Assembly (NCBI GenBank): GCA_019635955.1
Contig: JAHBYL010000026.1
Span: 1 to 37,683, forward strand
DNA length: 37,683 bases
Direction of reading: 5' to 3'
DNA from: Parvibaculum sp.
Lineage (GTDB): Bacteria; Pseudomonadota; Alphaproteobacteria; Parvibaculales; Parvibaculaceae
The position numbers and the translations under genes were made by a program. How positions within the stretch are numbered: the first letter of the stretch is position 1; the number at the start of each line of letters is the position of its first letter. This document shows, in pieces, positions 25,801-35,498 of the stretch. Below the pieces are notes generated by a model. It saw nothing but the letters and a program-made list of their open reading frames with translations. It ran no database searches and had not been told where the DNA came from.

Positions 25801-26172
25801 ATGCCGGAATTTTCCACGCCCGGCGCCGGGGAGCTGAAGCCCGTTCAGGCCCTGTCGCTATGGCACGATGTAGTGCTTCAGTCCGTCCGTCAGGCCGGGC
25901 CGGACCTGTCGTCGAGGCAGCTTGCGATCATGTTCATCGTCTATCTCGATCCACCGCCGCACACCGTCAGGGGCCTTGCCGCTATGCTGGGTGTATCGAA
26001 GCCCGCCATTACCCGTGCGCTCGACACGCTCGGCGGCCTCGACCTGTTGAAGCGTGCACGCGACGATTCCGACCGTCGCAACGTGCTCGTGCAGCGCACG
26101 GTGAAGGGGTCCGCGTTCATGCATGATTTCGCCGAGATCATCGTCCGTTCCTCGCGGGGCCTCGTCGCATGA
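25801..26172 (+). CDS. MarR-type winged-helix regulator
   Basis: A 123-residue compact MarR-like protein. The DNA-binding winged helix is clear: LSSRQLAIMFIVYLDPPPHTVRGLAAMLGVSKPAITRALDTLGGLDLLKRARDD(...)RRNVLV, with the recognition helix near SKPAITRALDTL (residues 65-76) and the wing at DDSDRRNVLVQRT. The flanking dimerisation helices are short, so the protein is at the small end for the family. The stop overlaps the start of the NlpC/P60 gene (ATGA, 26169-26172), so the two are coupled. It probably regulates its own operon; the dyad at 25717-25769 is a candidate site. Ligand unknown. Confidence 0.88.
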   Translation: MPEFSTPGAGELKPVQALSLWHDVVLQSVRQAGPDLSSRQLAIMFIVYLDPPPHTVRGLAAMLGVSKPAITRALDTLGGLDLLKRARDDSDRRNVLVQRTVKGSAFMHDFAEIIVRSSRGLVA

Positions 26173-27038
26173 GCCGCACGCGCGGGCCCGACCATCGTCT
26201 AAATCCCTACCGCGAGGATCTCGCTGCCGCTCATCTGAGAGGCGAGGTCAAGGCGGCGCGTTTCGTCGAAGGTGTGGACAGGCGCGTCATCCTGCCGAAC
26301 CTGCCGCTTCTGCGCGAGCCCGAGCCAGCGGCGCCCATGGACACGCAATTGCTCTTCGGTGAGGCATTCCGCGTCTATGAGGAACGCAACGGCTGGGCCT
26401 GGGGCCAGGCGGCGCTCGATGATTATGTCGGTTATGTCGATCTGAAGGGCTTAGGCGCCCGCGTCGTGCAGCCCACGCACACCGTCGCCGCGCTCCGCAC
26501 CTTCATCTATCCGAAGGCCGACCTGAAGACGCGGCCCGCAACGCCTTTGTCCATGAACGCCAAGGTGAGGGTAACTTCGGCGCGTGGCAATTTCAGCGAG
26601 ATCGAAGGCGGCGGTTTCCTCTTCACCGCCCATCTCGCGCCGGTCGGCGCCCATGTCCGCGATTTCGTCGCCGTCGCGGAGGAATTTATGGGTGTCCCCT
26701 ATCTCTGGGGCGGGCGCGACAGTCTCGGCCTCGATTGCTCGGGCCTCGTGCAGATGTCGCTCGAGCGCGCCGGCATTTCCTCGCTGCGCGACACCGATAT
26801 GCAGGAAGCGACGCTGGGTGAAGCCTTGGTGGAGCCGATCGACTTCACCTCGCTTCGCCGCGGCGATCTCGTCTTCTGGCGCGGCCATGTCGGCATCATG
26901 GTCGACGCCGAACACATGATCCACGCCAACGCCTTTCACATGCGGGTGGCGGTGGAGCGGCTCGACATCGCCATGTCGCGCATCGCCCGCTCGGATGCGG
27001 GCCATGTGACGAGCATCAAGCGCCTCCTGCAGCGATAG
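26169..27038 (+). CDS. NlpC/P60 family (C40) peptidase with SH3b domains, YkfC-like
   Basis: A 289-residue cysteine peptidase. Two bacterial SH3-like segments (about 55-105 and 125-155) precede an NlpC/P60 domain (about 165-289). The catalytic residues are C190 in GLDCSGLVQ, H240 in RGHVGIMV and H252 in MIHANAF. No signal peptide or membrane helix is present, so it should act in the cytosol, as YkfC does on imported murein peptides, cutting between D-Glu and the diamino acid. That specificity is inferred from architecture only. It is translationally coupled to the MarR-type gene. Its stop abuts the stop of the convergent ABC-transporter gene with no space between. Confidence 0.9.
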   Translation: MSRTRGPDHRLNPYREDLAAAHLRGEVKAARFVEGVDRRVILPNLPLLREPEPAAPMDTQLLFGEAFRVYEERNGWAWGQAALDDYVGYVDLKGLGARVVQPTHTVAALRTFIYPKADLKTRPATPLSMNAKVRVTSARGNFSEIEGGGFLFTAHLAPVGAHVRDFVAVAEEFMGVPYLWGGRDSLGLDCSGLVQMSLERAGISSLRDTDMQEATLGEALVEPIDFTSLRRGDLVFWRGHVGIMVDAEHMIHANAFHMRVAVERLDIAMSRIARSDAGHVTSIKRLLQR

Positions 27039-28664
27039 CTATCCGGCAGCGCCGCCCGGCACGGCTTCGAGGTCGAAGGCCGCCGCCATCAGCGCGCGTG
27101 TGTAGTCGGTTTCCGGACGATCGAAAATCTCATCGGCGCTGCCGGCTTCCACTACCTTGCCGCCCTTCATCACGATGATGTCGTCGGCAAGCGCGCGCAC
27201 GACCTTGAGATCGTGGCTGATGAAGAGATAGGCGAGGTTGTGGCGGCGCTGCAGCTCGCGCAACAGGTCCACGATCTGCGCCTGCACCGACATGTCGAGC
27301 GCCGAGGTCGGCTCGTCCAGCATCACAAAACGCGGCTTCAGCGCCATGGCCCGCGCGATGGCGATGCGCTGGCGTTGTCCGCCGGAAAATTCATGCGGAT
27401 AGCGGTCCTGCATGGCGGGGTCGAGCCCCACTTCGCGCAGCGCCTCGGTCACCTGCGCCCGCCTTTCTTCCGCGCTCATTTCAGGGTGCTGGATCTCGAG
27501 CCCTTCGCCCACGATCTGCGACACCGACATGCGGGGGCTGAGCGAGCCGAACGGGTCCTGAAACACGATCTGCATGTTGCGGCGAAGCGGCCGCATCTCC
27601 TTTGACTGGAGGCCCTGGATCATGTGACCGTTGAAACGGATCTCGCCATCGCTCGAAAGAAGCCGCATCAGAGCAAGGCCGAGCGTCGTCTTGCCCGATC
27701 CCGATTCGCCCACCACGCCGAGCGTTCGTCCCTCGCGGAGCTTCACCGAAATCCCGTCCACAGCCTTCACATGGCCGACGGTGCGGCGAAGAAAGCCGCG
27801 CCGGATCGGAAACCAGACCTTGAGATTGTCGGCTTCCATGACCACGGGCCCGTCCGCCGCGGCGCCGAGCGAGCGGCCCTTCGGTTCGGAGGCGAGAAGA
27901 TGCTGCGTATAGGCGTGTTGCGGCGAGGAAAACACCTGCTCCGTCGGACCATGCTCGACGATCTTGCCCTTCGTCATCACATGCACATGGTCCGCCATCT
28001 TCCTGACGATGCCGAGATCATGCGTGATGAGGAGAAGCGCCATGCCGGTCTCGCGCTTCAGGTCCATCAGCAGCTTCAATATCTGCGCCTGCACCGTCAC
28101 GTCGAGTGCCGTGGTGGGCTCATCCGCGATCAGAAGCTGCGGCTCGTTCGCAAGCGCCATGGCGATCACGACGCGCTGGCGCTGTCCGCCCGAAAGCTGG
28201 TGCGGATAGGCGTCGAGCCGCTCTTCGGCGTTTGGAATACCCACACGCTTCAGGAGGTCGAGCACGCGCGCCCGCACCGCCGCGCCCCGCAAGCCCTTGT
28301 GCTCGATCAGCACCTCGCCCACCTGGCGTTCGATCGTATGCAGCGGATTGAGCGATGTCAGCGGTTCCTGAAACACCATCGTGATCCGGTTGCCGCGGAT
28401 CTTCCGCATCGTCTTCTCGTCCGCGCCGACGAGGTTCTGCCCCTCGAACATGATCTCGCCGGATGGGTGGAACGCCTGCGGGTAGTTCAGAAGCTGCATG
28501 ATCGAGAGCGCGGAAACGGATTTTCCCGAGCCCGATTCGCCGACGAGCGCCACCGTTTCTCCCGGCTTGATGCTGAAGGACACCTTGTCCACGGCCAGCA
28601 CTTCCTTGCCATCGGAGCGGAAGGCGACCGAGAGATCGCGGATATCGACAAGCGGCGCAGTCAT
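27039..28664 (-). CDS. yejF: Peptide ABC transporter, fused double ATPase YejF
   Basis: A 541-residue protein with two ABC ATPase domains in one chain. Domain 1 (about 1-265) has Walker A GESGSGKS, signature LSGGQRQRV and Walker B LLIADEPT. Domain 2 (about 280-541) has GESGSGKT, FSGGQRQRI and FVMLDEPT. Each domain ends with an oligopeptide-transporter C-terminal extension. It energises the YejBE permease. It overlaps yejE by four bases (28661-28664) as last gene of a five-gene minus-strand operon. Confidence 0.95.
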   Translation of the reverse strand: MTAPLVDIRDLSVAFRSDGKEVLAVDKVSFSIKPGETVALVGESGSGKSVSALSIMQLLNYPQAFHPSGEIMFEGQNLVGADEKTMRKIRGNRITMVFQEPLTSLNPLHTIERQVGEVLIEHKGLRGAAVRARVLDLLKRVGIPNAEERLDAYPHQLSGGQRQRVVIAMALANEPQLLIADEPTTALDVTVQAQILKLLMDLKRETGMALLLITHDLGIVRKMADHVHVMTKGKIVEHGPTEQVFSSPQHAYTQHLLASEPKGRSLGAAADGPVVMEADNLKVWFPIRRGFLRRTVGHVKAVDGISVKLREGRTLGVVGESGSGKTTLGLALMRLLSSDGEIRFNGHMIQGLQSKEMRPLRRNMQIVFQDPFGSLSPRMSVSQIVGEGLEIQHPEMSAEERRAQVTEALREVGLDPAMQDRYPHEFSGGQRQRIAIARAMALKPRFVMLDEPTSALDMSVQAQIVDLLRELQRRHNLAYLFISHDLKVVRALADDIIVMKGGKVVEAGSADEIFDRPETDYTRALMAAAFDLEAVPGGAAG

Positions 28665-29728
28665 TGCATCACCTTGCGCGGGTCGAAGGCGTCGCGCACC
28701 GCTTCGCCGATGAAGATGAGAAGGCTGAGCATGATGGCGATGGAGAAGAAGCCCGCCAGCCCAAGCCAGGGCGCCTGCAGGTTCGCCTTGCCCTGCTGCA
28801 GCAGTTCGCCGAGCGAGGGAGAGCCGGGCGGCAGGCCGAAACCGAGAAAGTCGAGCGCCGTCAGCGTGGTGATGGAAGCATTGAGGATGAAGGGCATGAA
28901 GGTAAGCGTCGCCACCATCGCGTTGGGCAGGAGATGGCGGAACATGATCAGCCCATTGCCGAGCCCCATGGCCCGCGCCGCATTCACATATTCGAAGTTG
29001 CGCGCCCGCAGGAATTCAGCCCGCACCACGCCGACAAGCGCCACCCATGAAAAAAGCAGCAATATGCCGAGCAAAATCCAGAAACTCGGCTCGATGATCG
29101 AGGCGATGATGATGAGGAGATAGAGCTGCGGCACGCTCGTCCAGATTTCGATGAAGCGCTGGAAAAGAAGGTCCGTCCAGCCGCCGAAATAGCCCTGCAC
29201 GGCGCCCGCCGCCACACCGATGATGGAGGAGAGAACGGTGAGCGTCAGCCCGAACAGCACGGAAATACGGAAGCCGTAGATGAGCCGCGCCGCAACGTCG
29301 CGGCCCTGATCGTCGGTGCCGAGCCAGTTGTCGGCGGAAGGCGGCGAAAGCGCCCTGCGGTTCAGGTTGATCGTGCGATAGGAATATTCGATGAGCGGCC
29401 AGACCATCACGCCGCCCGCCTCGCGGATCAGCTCCTGCACATATGGATCGCGGTAGTCCGCCGCCGTCTCGAAATCGCCGCCAAAGGTTGTTTCCGGATA
29501 GGTCGCAACGACAGGGAAATAAATGTCGCCCTTGTAGGTAAGGAAGAGCGGCCGGTCGTTCGCGATGAATTCCGCGAAGAGCGAAAAAAAGAACAGTGCG
29601 GCGAAAATCCACAGGCTCCAATAGCCGCGCTTGTTCGCCTTGAAGTTCCGCCAGCGCCGCTGGTTGATCGGGCTCAGCGGCTTCGACCGGAAGCCCGGAA
29701 AGGGAAGCGCAAGAAATGCCATCCGCAT
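28661..29728 (-). CDS. yejE: Peptide ABC transporter permease YejE
   Basis: A 355-residue inner-membrane permease of the oligopeptide (DppC/OppC) class. A cytoplasmic N terminus with PINQRRWRNFKANKRGYWSL is followed by a first helix, a long periplasmic loop (NDRPLFLTYKGDIYFPVVAT and on), and five further helices. The EAA-type loop that contacts the ATPase is near ARAMGLGNGLIMFRHLLPNA. YejE proteins characteristically carry this long first loop. One base separates it from yejB. Confidence 0.94.
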   Translation of the reverse strand: MRMAFLALPFPGFRSKPLSPINQRRWRNFKANKRGYWSLWIFAALFFFSLFAEFIANDRPLFLTYKGDIYFPVVATYPETTFGGDFETAADYRDPYVQELIREAGGVMVWPLIEYSYRTINLNRRALSPPSADNWLGTDDQGRDVAARLIYGFRISVLFGLTLTVLSSIIGVAAGAVQGYFGGWTDLLFQRFIEIWTSVPQLYLLIIIASIIEPSFWILLGILLLFSWVALVGVVRAEFLRARNFEYVNAARAMGLGNGLIMFRHLLPNAMVATLTFMPFILNASITTLTALDFLGFGLPPGSPSLGELLQQGKANLQAPWLGLAGFFSIAIMLSLLIFIGEAVRDAFDPRKVMQ

Positions 29729-29729
29729 T

Positions 29730-30839
29730 TCAGACCTCCCTCGTTTCGAAGTCGATGCGTGGATCGACCCATGTATAGGTGAGGTCGGAGATGAGCGAGA
29801 TCAGGAGACCGAGAAGCCCGAATATGTAAAGCGTCGCAAAGACGACCGGATAGTCGCGATTGACGATCGACTCGAAAGACAGAAGGCCGAGCCCGTCCAG
29901 CGAGAAAATCTGCTCGATGAGAAGTGAGCCGGTGAAGAAGGCACCGATAAAGGCCCCGGGGAACCCAGCAATGATGATGAGCATGGCGTTGCGGAAGACA
30001 TGGCCGTAAAGCACCTGATTTTCCGAAAGCCCCTTTGCCCGCGCCGTCATCACATACTGCTTGCGGATTTCGTCGAGAAACGAGTTCTTGGTGAGAAGGC
30101 TCGTCGTTGCGAAGGCGCCGATTACCATCGCGGTGATTGGCAGCACGAGATGCCACAGATAGTCGACGATCTTTCCCGCAAGGCTCAGGCTCTCCCAATC
30201 GTCGGAGGTGAGGCCGCGCAGCGGGAAGATCGACCAGTAGGAGCCGCCCGCAAAGAGCACGATCAGGAACACCGCGAAGAGAAAGCCTGGCACCGCATAG
30301 CCGACGATGATGACGCCGCTCGTCCATGTGTCGAAGGCAGAACCGTCTCGCACGGCCTTGCGGATGCCGAGCGGGATCGAGATGAGATAGGTGATGAGCG
30401 TCGTCCACAGTCCGAGCGAGATCGACACCGGCAATTTCTCGGCGATCAGGCTCAGCACGCTCACATCGCGGAAATAGCTTTCGCCGAAATCGAAGCGCGC
30501 ATAGTCCCAGATCATCTTCGCGAAGCGCTCGTGTGCCGGCTTGTCGAAGCCGAACTGCTTCTCGAGCGACTTGATGAATTCGGGGTCGAGCCCCTGCGCG
30601 CCGCGATACTTGCTGTTCATGGCGGCATCCGCGCCGGACATTTGCGCCTGGGTCGAGAAGTCGCCGCCCGCCGATCCGCCGATCCGCGCCGTGGCCGAAA
30701 CCTCCGTTCCCTGCAATTGCGCGATGATGCGCTCCACAGGCCCGCCCGGCGCAAACTGAATGAGCGCGAAGCTCACCAGCATGATGCCGAAAATCGTCGG
30801 GATCATCAGGGCGAGGCGTCTGAGAATATAGGCAGACAT
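29730..30839 (-). CDS. yejB: Peptide ABC transporter permease YejB
   Basis: A 369-residue permease of the DppB class. The first helix begins right at [20 protein letters not shown] and is followed by the conserved [11 protein letters not shown] segment. A long periplasmic loop comes next, then five helices and the EAA-type loop [20 protein letters not shown]. The ATG at 30839 is chosen because upstream codons would run into the end of the solute-binding gene and are not membrane-like. It starts seven bases after that gene. Confidence 0.94.
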   Translation of the reverse strand: MSAYILRRLALMIPTIFGIMLVSFALIQFAPGGPVERIIAQLQGTEVSATARIGGSAGGDFSTQAQMSGADAAMNSKYRGAQGLDPEFIKSLEKQFGFDKPAHERFAKMIWDYARFDFGESYFRDVSVLSLIAEKLPVSISLGLWTTLITYLISIPLGIRKAVRDGSAFDTWTSGVIIVGYAVPGFLFAVFLIVLFAGGSYWSIFPLRGLTSDDWESLSLAGKIVDYLWHLVLPITAMVIGAFATTSLLTKNSFLDEIRKQYVMTARAKGLSENQVLYGHVFRNAMLIIIAGFPGAFIGAFFTGSLLIEQIFSLDGLGLLSFESIVNRDYPVVFATLYIFGLLGLLISLISDLTYTWVDPRIDFETREV

Positions 30840-30846
30840 GTCTGTG

Positions 30847-32718
30847 TCAGTCCTTCGCGCCGGAAAGGCCGGTCTTGGTCTCGTCGCTCCACCAGGTCTC
30901 GAGCACGCCGCGCGTATATTTCGGCTTGGTCTCCGGCCAGGCGAACTTGTCCCAGAAGGCAATGTGATGGAGGTTCTTGTGCCACTGGGGAATCCAGTAA
31001 TGGCTCGCGCGCAGCACGCGGTCGAGCGCCCGCGCCGCCACGATCTGCTCATCGCGCGTTTCCGCCGCGATCACCTTCTCCACCAGCGCATCCACCGCCG
31101 GATCGGCAATGCCGGAGAGGTTGCGGCCGCCCGGCACGGCGGCGAATTCGCTCGTCCAGTAGCTTCTTATCTCGATCCCTGGCGTCAGCCCCAGCGAATA
31201 GCGCTGGAGCATCACGTCGAAATCGTAATTGTCGCGCCGCTGCTGATGCTGCGAGGAGTCGACGAGGCGCGTATTTGCCTCGATCCCGAGCAGCCGCAAA
31301 TTCTTGACGAGCGGCGCCGTCAGCCGCTCCACCATCGGGTCGTTATCGAGAAACTCGATTGTCAGCAGCTCGCCATCCGCATTGCGCCGCTTGCCGCCCT
31401 GCACGGTCCATCCGGCTTCATCGAGCAGTTGCGCCGCGCGCCGCAGCAGCCGCCGGTCCTGTCCGGAACCGTCGCTCACAGGCGGCGTTACCGCAGGCCC
31501 GAAAACCTCATCCGGCAGCGAAGTGCGGAAGGGCTCGAGCAGCTTGAGCTCCTCAGCGGAAGGCGCGCTTTCCGCCTTCATCGGCGAATTCTCGAAATAG
31601 CTCTCCGTCCGCTTGTAGATATCGTAGAAGATATTCTTGTTCGTCCATTCGAAATCGAAGGCGAGCGTCAGCGCCTCGCGCACGCGACGGTCCTGGAATT
31701 TTGCGCGCCGCATGTTGAGGAACCAGCCTTGCGCGCCGGAGGGCGTCTCGTCCGGCAGCGTCATCAGCTTCACGCGCCCGTCCCGTACCGCGGGGAAGTT
31801 GTATTCCGTCGCCCAGACCTTGGAGGTAAACTCCTCCCGGAAGAGATAATTGCCCGCCTTGAAAGCCTCGAACTGCGCTGTGCGGTCGCGGAAATATTCG
31901 AAACGCACCCGATCGAAATTCCAGTGACCCACATTCACGGGCAGGTCGCGGCCCCAGTAGTCCTCGACGCGGGCATAGGCAATGTGGCGCCCGGCGCGAA
32001 AATCGCCGATCCGGTAAGGCCCGCTGCCAAGCGGCGGCTTGAGCGTGGAGGCGGAGAAGTCGTTCTCCGTGTAATAGGCTTTCGAGAAAACCGGCAGCAC
32101 GCTGGCGATGAAAAGCGGCAGGTCGCGCGTCTGGTTGCCGGTGAAGGAAATCTCGAGCGTGTGCGGGTTGAGCGCTTTGGCGCTCTCCATCTCCCGCAAA
32201 TTCTGTGCAATCAGCGGGTGACCCTTCTCCTTCAGGAGCATGAAGGAGAAAGCGGCGTCTTCCGCCGTCAGCGCCGTGCCGTCATGGAAGCGCGCCTCCC
32301 GCCGCAGGTGGAAAATGAGTGTCTTCCCGTCCGCGGATGCCTCGACGCTTTCCGCCAGAAGCCCGTATAGCGCGTCGGGCTCGTCATAGGCGCGCGCCAT
32401 CAGCGTATCGAAGATCAGGTTGAGCCCCTGCGGTGCCGATCCGCGCAGCACATAGCCGTTCAGCGTGTCGAACGTGTAGAACGAGGCATTGAAGGCGGCT
32501 GTGGGCCCAATCTGTGAGAAGGTGCCGCCCTTTGGCGCCGCCGGGTTCACATAGTCGAAATGCGTGAAGTCCGGCGCATATTTCAGCTCGCCGAAAATCG
32601 ACATGCCATGCCGCCGTTCGCCCGCATGTGCAATGCCGCCCGGCAGCAGCGCCACGGCAGCGGCGCCGCCCGCAAGGGCCAGAACGTCCCGCCTTGTGAG
32701 ACGCGGCGCGGCGCTCAT
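30847..32718 (-). CDS. yejA: Extracellular solute-binding protein family 5, YejA-like (second of two)
   Basis: A 623-residue periplasmic peptide-binding protein. The N terminus [28 protein letters not shown] fits a twin-arginine signal peptide (RR at the motif, then hydrophobic run and AHA). The mature part opens with [23 protein letters not shown], the hallmark of YejA-type proteins, and runs through the [12 protein letters not shown]-like core to the C-terminal [19 protein letters not shown] region. It overlaps the upstream paralogue by four bases (32715-32718). Substrate is inferred to be peptides, possibly murein peptides. Confidence 0.93.
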   Translation of the reverse strand: MSAAPRLTRRDVLALAGGAAAVALLPGGIAHAGERRHGMSIFGELKYAPDFTHFDYVNPAAPKGGTFSQIGPTAAFNASFYTFDTLNGYVLRGSAPQGLNLIFDTLMARAYDEPDALYGLLAESVEASADGKTLIFHLRREARFHDGTALTAEDAAFSFMLLKEKGHPLIAQNLREMESAKALNPHTLEISFTGNQTRDLPLFIASVLPVFSKAYYTENDFSASTLKPPLGSGPYRIGDFRAGRHIAYARVEDYWGRDLPVNVGHWNFDRVRFEYFRDRTAQFEAFKAGNYLFREEFTSKVWATEYNFPAVRDGRVKLMTLPDETPSGAQGWFLNMRRAKFQDRRVREALTLAFDFEWTNKNIFYDIYKRTESYFENSPMKAESAPSAEELKLLEPFRTSLPDEVFGPAVTPPVSDGSGQDRRLLRRAAQLLDEAGWTVQGGKRRNADGELLTIEFLDNDPMVERLTAPLVKNLRLLGIEANTRLVDSSQHQQRRDNYDFDVMLQRYSLGLTPGIEIRSYWTSEFAAVPGGRNLSGIADPAVDALVEKVIAAETRDEQIVAARALDRVLRASHYWIPQWHKNLHHIAFWDKFAWPETKPKYTRGVLETWWSDETKTGLSGAKD

Positions 32719-34679
32719 TCGGCCTCATCCGATTGCGGCGCGGCTCCATCCATCCACCAGATGGTCGGGAAACCGATCGTATAGGCCGGCATGATCTGGG
32801 GATGTTTCATCCGCGACCAGTAGGCAGCGCGCGTGACGCCTGCATACCACTGCGGCACGACGTAATGTCCGGCAAGCAGCACGCGGTCGAGCGCCTTCGT
32901 GGCGGCGACCAGTTCGGCCCGGCTATCGGCAAAGATGATGCGGTCGATCAGCGCGTCGATCACGGGATCGCAGATGCCGATCACGTTGCGGCTCCCCGGC
33001 CGTTCGGCGGCGGCGCAGCTCCAGTAGTCGCGCTGCTCGTTGCCCGGCGAGACCGACTGCCCGAAGGTCTGTACGATGATGTCGAAGTCGCGATTGTCCT
33101 CGCGGTTCTTGTATTGCGCCGTATCCACGGTGCGGATGCTGGAACGGATGCCCAGCCGGTCGAGGGTTTGGCGATAGGGGGCGATCACGCGCTCGAAGGT
33201 CGGCTCGTCGAGAAGGAATTCGATGGTGAATTGCTCGCCCTTGTCGTCGACAAGCTTGCCGTCCCGCACCGTCCAGCCCGCTTCCTGCAGAAGCTGCGTC
33301 GCGCGGCGCAGATTGGCGCGATTGTTGCCGCTGCCATCCGTCACCGGGTTCTTGTATTCCTCGGTGAAGATTTCCGGCGGCAGCTTGTCGCGGAATTGCT
33401 CGAGCAGTTGCAGTTCCCGCCCTTCCGGCAATCCCGTCGCCGCAAGCTCTGAATTGGAGAAGTAGCTGTAGCTGCGCTTGTACTGGTCGTAGAAGAGATT
33501 CCTGTTCATCCATTCGAAGTCGAAGGCCCAGTTCAGCGCCTCGCGCACGCGCGGGTCCTTGAACTTGTCGCGCCTTATGTTGATCGCGAAAGCCTGCATG
33601 CCCTGCGGGTTGAGCGAGGGAATTTCTTCCTTCTTCAGCTCGCCCCGGCGCACGGCGGCGATGTCGTATTCCGTGGCCCAGTTGCGCGCGCTGTTTTCGA
33701 CGCGGAAATCGAGACGGTTTCCCTTCAGCGCCTCGAGCGCCACCGTACCGTCGCGGTAATACTCGAAGCGGATGCGGTCGAAATTGTTCTGCCCGATCGC
33801 CACGGGCAGGTCCTTCGCCCAATAGTCCTCGACGCGCTGATAGGTGATGGAGCGTCCCGTCGCCACTGCGGCCACCCGGTAGGCGCCGCTGCCGAGCGGC
33901 GGTTCGAGCGTCGTCTCGGCGAAGTTGCGGTCGCGTCCGCGCGCGTCCTTGCCTTCCCAGTAGTGCTTGGGCAGGATCGGCATCTGGCCGACAATCTGCG
34001 GCAGTTCGCGATTGCCCTTTTCGTCGAAGCGGAAGGTCACTTCACGCTCGCCGGTCTGCTCCACCGCGGTCACATTCGCATAATAGGCGCCATAGAACGG
34101 ATCGTGCGTCTTGAGCATGTCGAGCGTCCAGATGACGTCTTCCGGCTTCACCCGTTCTCCGTCATGGAAGCGCGCGCTCTCGCGCAGCACATAGGTCACG
34201 GAGGAATAATCTTCCGGATGCCGCACGCTCTCGGCGAGCAGCCCGTATTCGCTCGTCGGTTCGTCGAAGCTGCGCGTCATCAGCGAATCGTAGATGAGGC
34301 CGATCCCCGCCGCCGTCTGTCCCTTGACGATGAAGGCATTGAGATTGTCGAAGCTGCCCACCGCACCGATGCGCACCATGCCGCCTTTGGGCGCTTGCGG
34401 GTTCACATAGTCGAAATGCGGAAAGTCGGGCGGATATTTGAGTTCGCCGAAAAGCGAAGAGCCGTGGCGCGGCATTTCCGGATCGAAAGGCTGCTGCTCG
34501 GCCTCGGATGCAACGATCTCGGTGGGACGCTCGGCGGTGTCGGCTTCCGTCCGTGCCGACATGGCATCGCCGGTCGCGGGCGCTTGCGCCGGTTCTCCGG
34601 AAGGGCCTGAGGTGAAATAGAAGATTGCCGCCACCGCAAGGATGGCAAGTGCCGCTGCGCCGAGCACCGGCCTGGTCAT
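32715..34679 (-). CDS. Extracellular solute-binding protein family 5, YejA-like (first of two)
   Basis: A 654-residue paralogue of the next gene, sharing HGSSLFGELKYPPDFPHFDYVNP and the ordered landmarks through HYVVPQWYAGVTRAAYW. The N terminus differs: an uncleaved-looking helix (VLGAAALAILAVAAIFYFT) and an acidic, Ala/Thr-rich linker, with no twin-arginine motif, so it may be membrane-anchored. The start is uncertain: ATG 34679, GTG 34691 and ATG 34763 are all in frame. I prefer 34679 because the hydrophobic segment then begins at once and because the predicted promoter would start transcripts near 34765. First gene of the operon. Confidence 0.88.
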   Translation of the reverse strand: MTRPVLGAAALAILAVAAIFYFTSGPSGEPAQAPATGDAMSARTEADTAERPTEIVASEAEQQPFDPEMPRHGSSLFGELKYPPDFPHFDYVNPQAPKGGMVRIGAVGSFDNLNAFIVKGQTAAGIGLIYDSLMTRSFDEPTSEYGLLAESVRHPEDYSSVTYVLRESARFHDGERVKPEDVIWTLDMLKTHDPFYGAYYANVTAVEQTGEREVTFRFDEKGNRELPQIVGQMPILPKHYWEGKDARGRDRNFAETTLEPPLGSGAYRVAAVATGRSITYQRVEDYWAKDLPVAIGQNNFDRIRFEYYRDGTVALEALKGNRLDFRVENSARNWATEYDIAAVRRGELKKEEIPSLNPQGMQAFAINIRRDKFKDPRVREALNWAFDFEWMNRNLFYDQYKRSYSYFSNSELAATGLPEGRELQLLEQFRDKLPPEIFTEEYKNPVTDGSGNNRANLRRATQLLQEAGWTVRDGKLVDDKGEQFTIEFLLDEPTFERVIAPYRQTLDRLGIRSSIRTVDTAQYKNREDNRDFDIIVQTFGQSVSPGNEQRDYWSCAAAERPGSRNVIGICDPVIDALIDRIIFADSRAELVAATKALDRVLLAGHYVVPQWYAGVTRAAYWSRMKHPQIMPAYTIGFPTIWWMDGAAPQSDEAE

Positions 34680-34771
34680 CGAACCACGCACACTCTCTCT
34701 CCCTCTTGTCCGGCGGGCGGTGCCGGACATGTCGGGCCGCCGTGCCGCGCCCCCACTCCTCATAGTGACCC

Positions 34772-34800
34772 GTTTTAGCCCGTTATGCGCATTAAAACAA
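34772..34800 (-). promoter_or_regulatory. Predicted promoter of the yej operon
   Basis: On the minus strand TTGTTT (34800-34795) and TAAAAC (34777-34772) are spaced by 17 bases. Transcription would start near 34765, just ahead of the first in-frame ATG. Confidence 0.35.
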
Positions 34801-34824
34801 AGTCATCCGGGCTCTAAACGAAAA

Positions 34825-34850
34825 ACGCGCCCGGATTGCTCCGGGCGCGT
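34825..34850 (-). terminator. Intrinsic terminator after the cytochrome c gene
   Basis: A perfect 11-bp stem, 34825-34835 with 34840-34850, loop GCAA on the minus strand, followed on the minus strand by TTTT. It ends the cytochrome c transcript 25 bases beyond its stop. Confidence 0.9.
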
Positions 34851-34874
34851 CGGTATCGAATATCGGGCAGAGAC

Positions 34875-35498
34875 TTACTCGGCCTCGGCCGCGCCGTTTT
34901 CTTCCGCCGGGGCTTCCTCGCCGCCATTCGCGGGGGCGGAATCCTCGGGGGCTACTTCCGGCGCTTCAGGCAGCGGCTGGTTGGACCCAAGCGTGTTCAG
35001 ATAGGCGATGAGGTCGGCGCGCTCCTGCGGATTGCGGATACCGGCAAAGCTCATGATGGTGCCGGGGAGATAGCCGCGCGGATTCTCGATGAAGTGGTCG
35101 AGTTCCTCGAAGTTCCAGGGCTCGCTGCTCTTGGCCTGCATGGCTGCCGAATAGGCGAAACCGGCCATATGGGCATGCGCCGCGCCGACGATGCCGTAAA
35201 GGTTCGGGCCGATGCGCGCCGGGCCGCCTTCTTCGAAGGTGTGGCAGGCGGTGCATTTGCGCGAGGCGCGCTCGCCGCGGCCCACATCGGCCTGGGCGAG
35301 AAGCGTCGCGAAGGGCACGGCCTGAGCCGGTTCGCTGGCGCCACCCTCGGCGCCCGCTTCGGCTTCCGCCACGGCATAGGCCTGCGGGTTCGGCTCGTCC
35401 ACATGGTAGAACATGCCGGCAAGGATGCCGACGGCCATGACGAAGAGGATGGACCCGAGCACTGCTCCGGCGATCTTGTTGAATTCGAATGAGTCCAT
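34875..35498 (-). CDS. Membrane-anchored class I cytochrome c (CycM-like)
   Basis: A 207-residue c-type cytochrome. An uncleaved N-terminal anchor (about 9-30, IAGAVLGSILFVMAVGILAGMF) is followed by an Ala/Glu linker and a mitochondrial-type cytochrome c domain (about 65-170). Heme is attached at C82-x-x-C85-H86 and the distal ligand is M149 in PGTIMSFAG; NLYGIVGAAHAHMAGFAYS is the family core. The acidic Glu/Ala/Pro tail of about 35 residues is unusual. It probably passes electrons between the bc1 complex and an oxidase. It has a good ribosome binding site and diverges from kdsB. Confidence 0.95.
   Translation of the reverse strand: MDSFEFNKIAGAVLGSILFVMAVGILAGMFYHVDEPNPQAYAVAEAEAGAEGGASEPAQAVPFATLLAQADVGRGERASRKCTACHTFEEGGPARIGPNLYGIVGAAHAHMAGFAYSAAMQAKSSEPWNFEELDHFIENPRGYLPGTIMSFAGIRNPQERADLIAYLNTLGSNQPLPEAPEVAPEDSAPANGGEEAPAEENGAAEAE

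Noticed and set aside
27624-29123. 499-codon plus-strand frame across yejF and yejE
   Set aside because: Antisense to conserved transporter genes; composition typical of a shadow frame.
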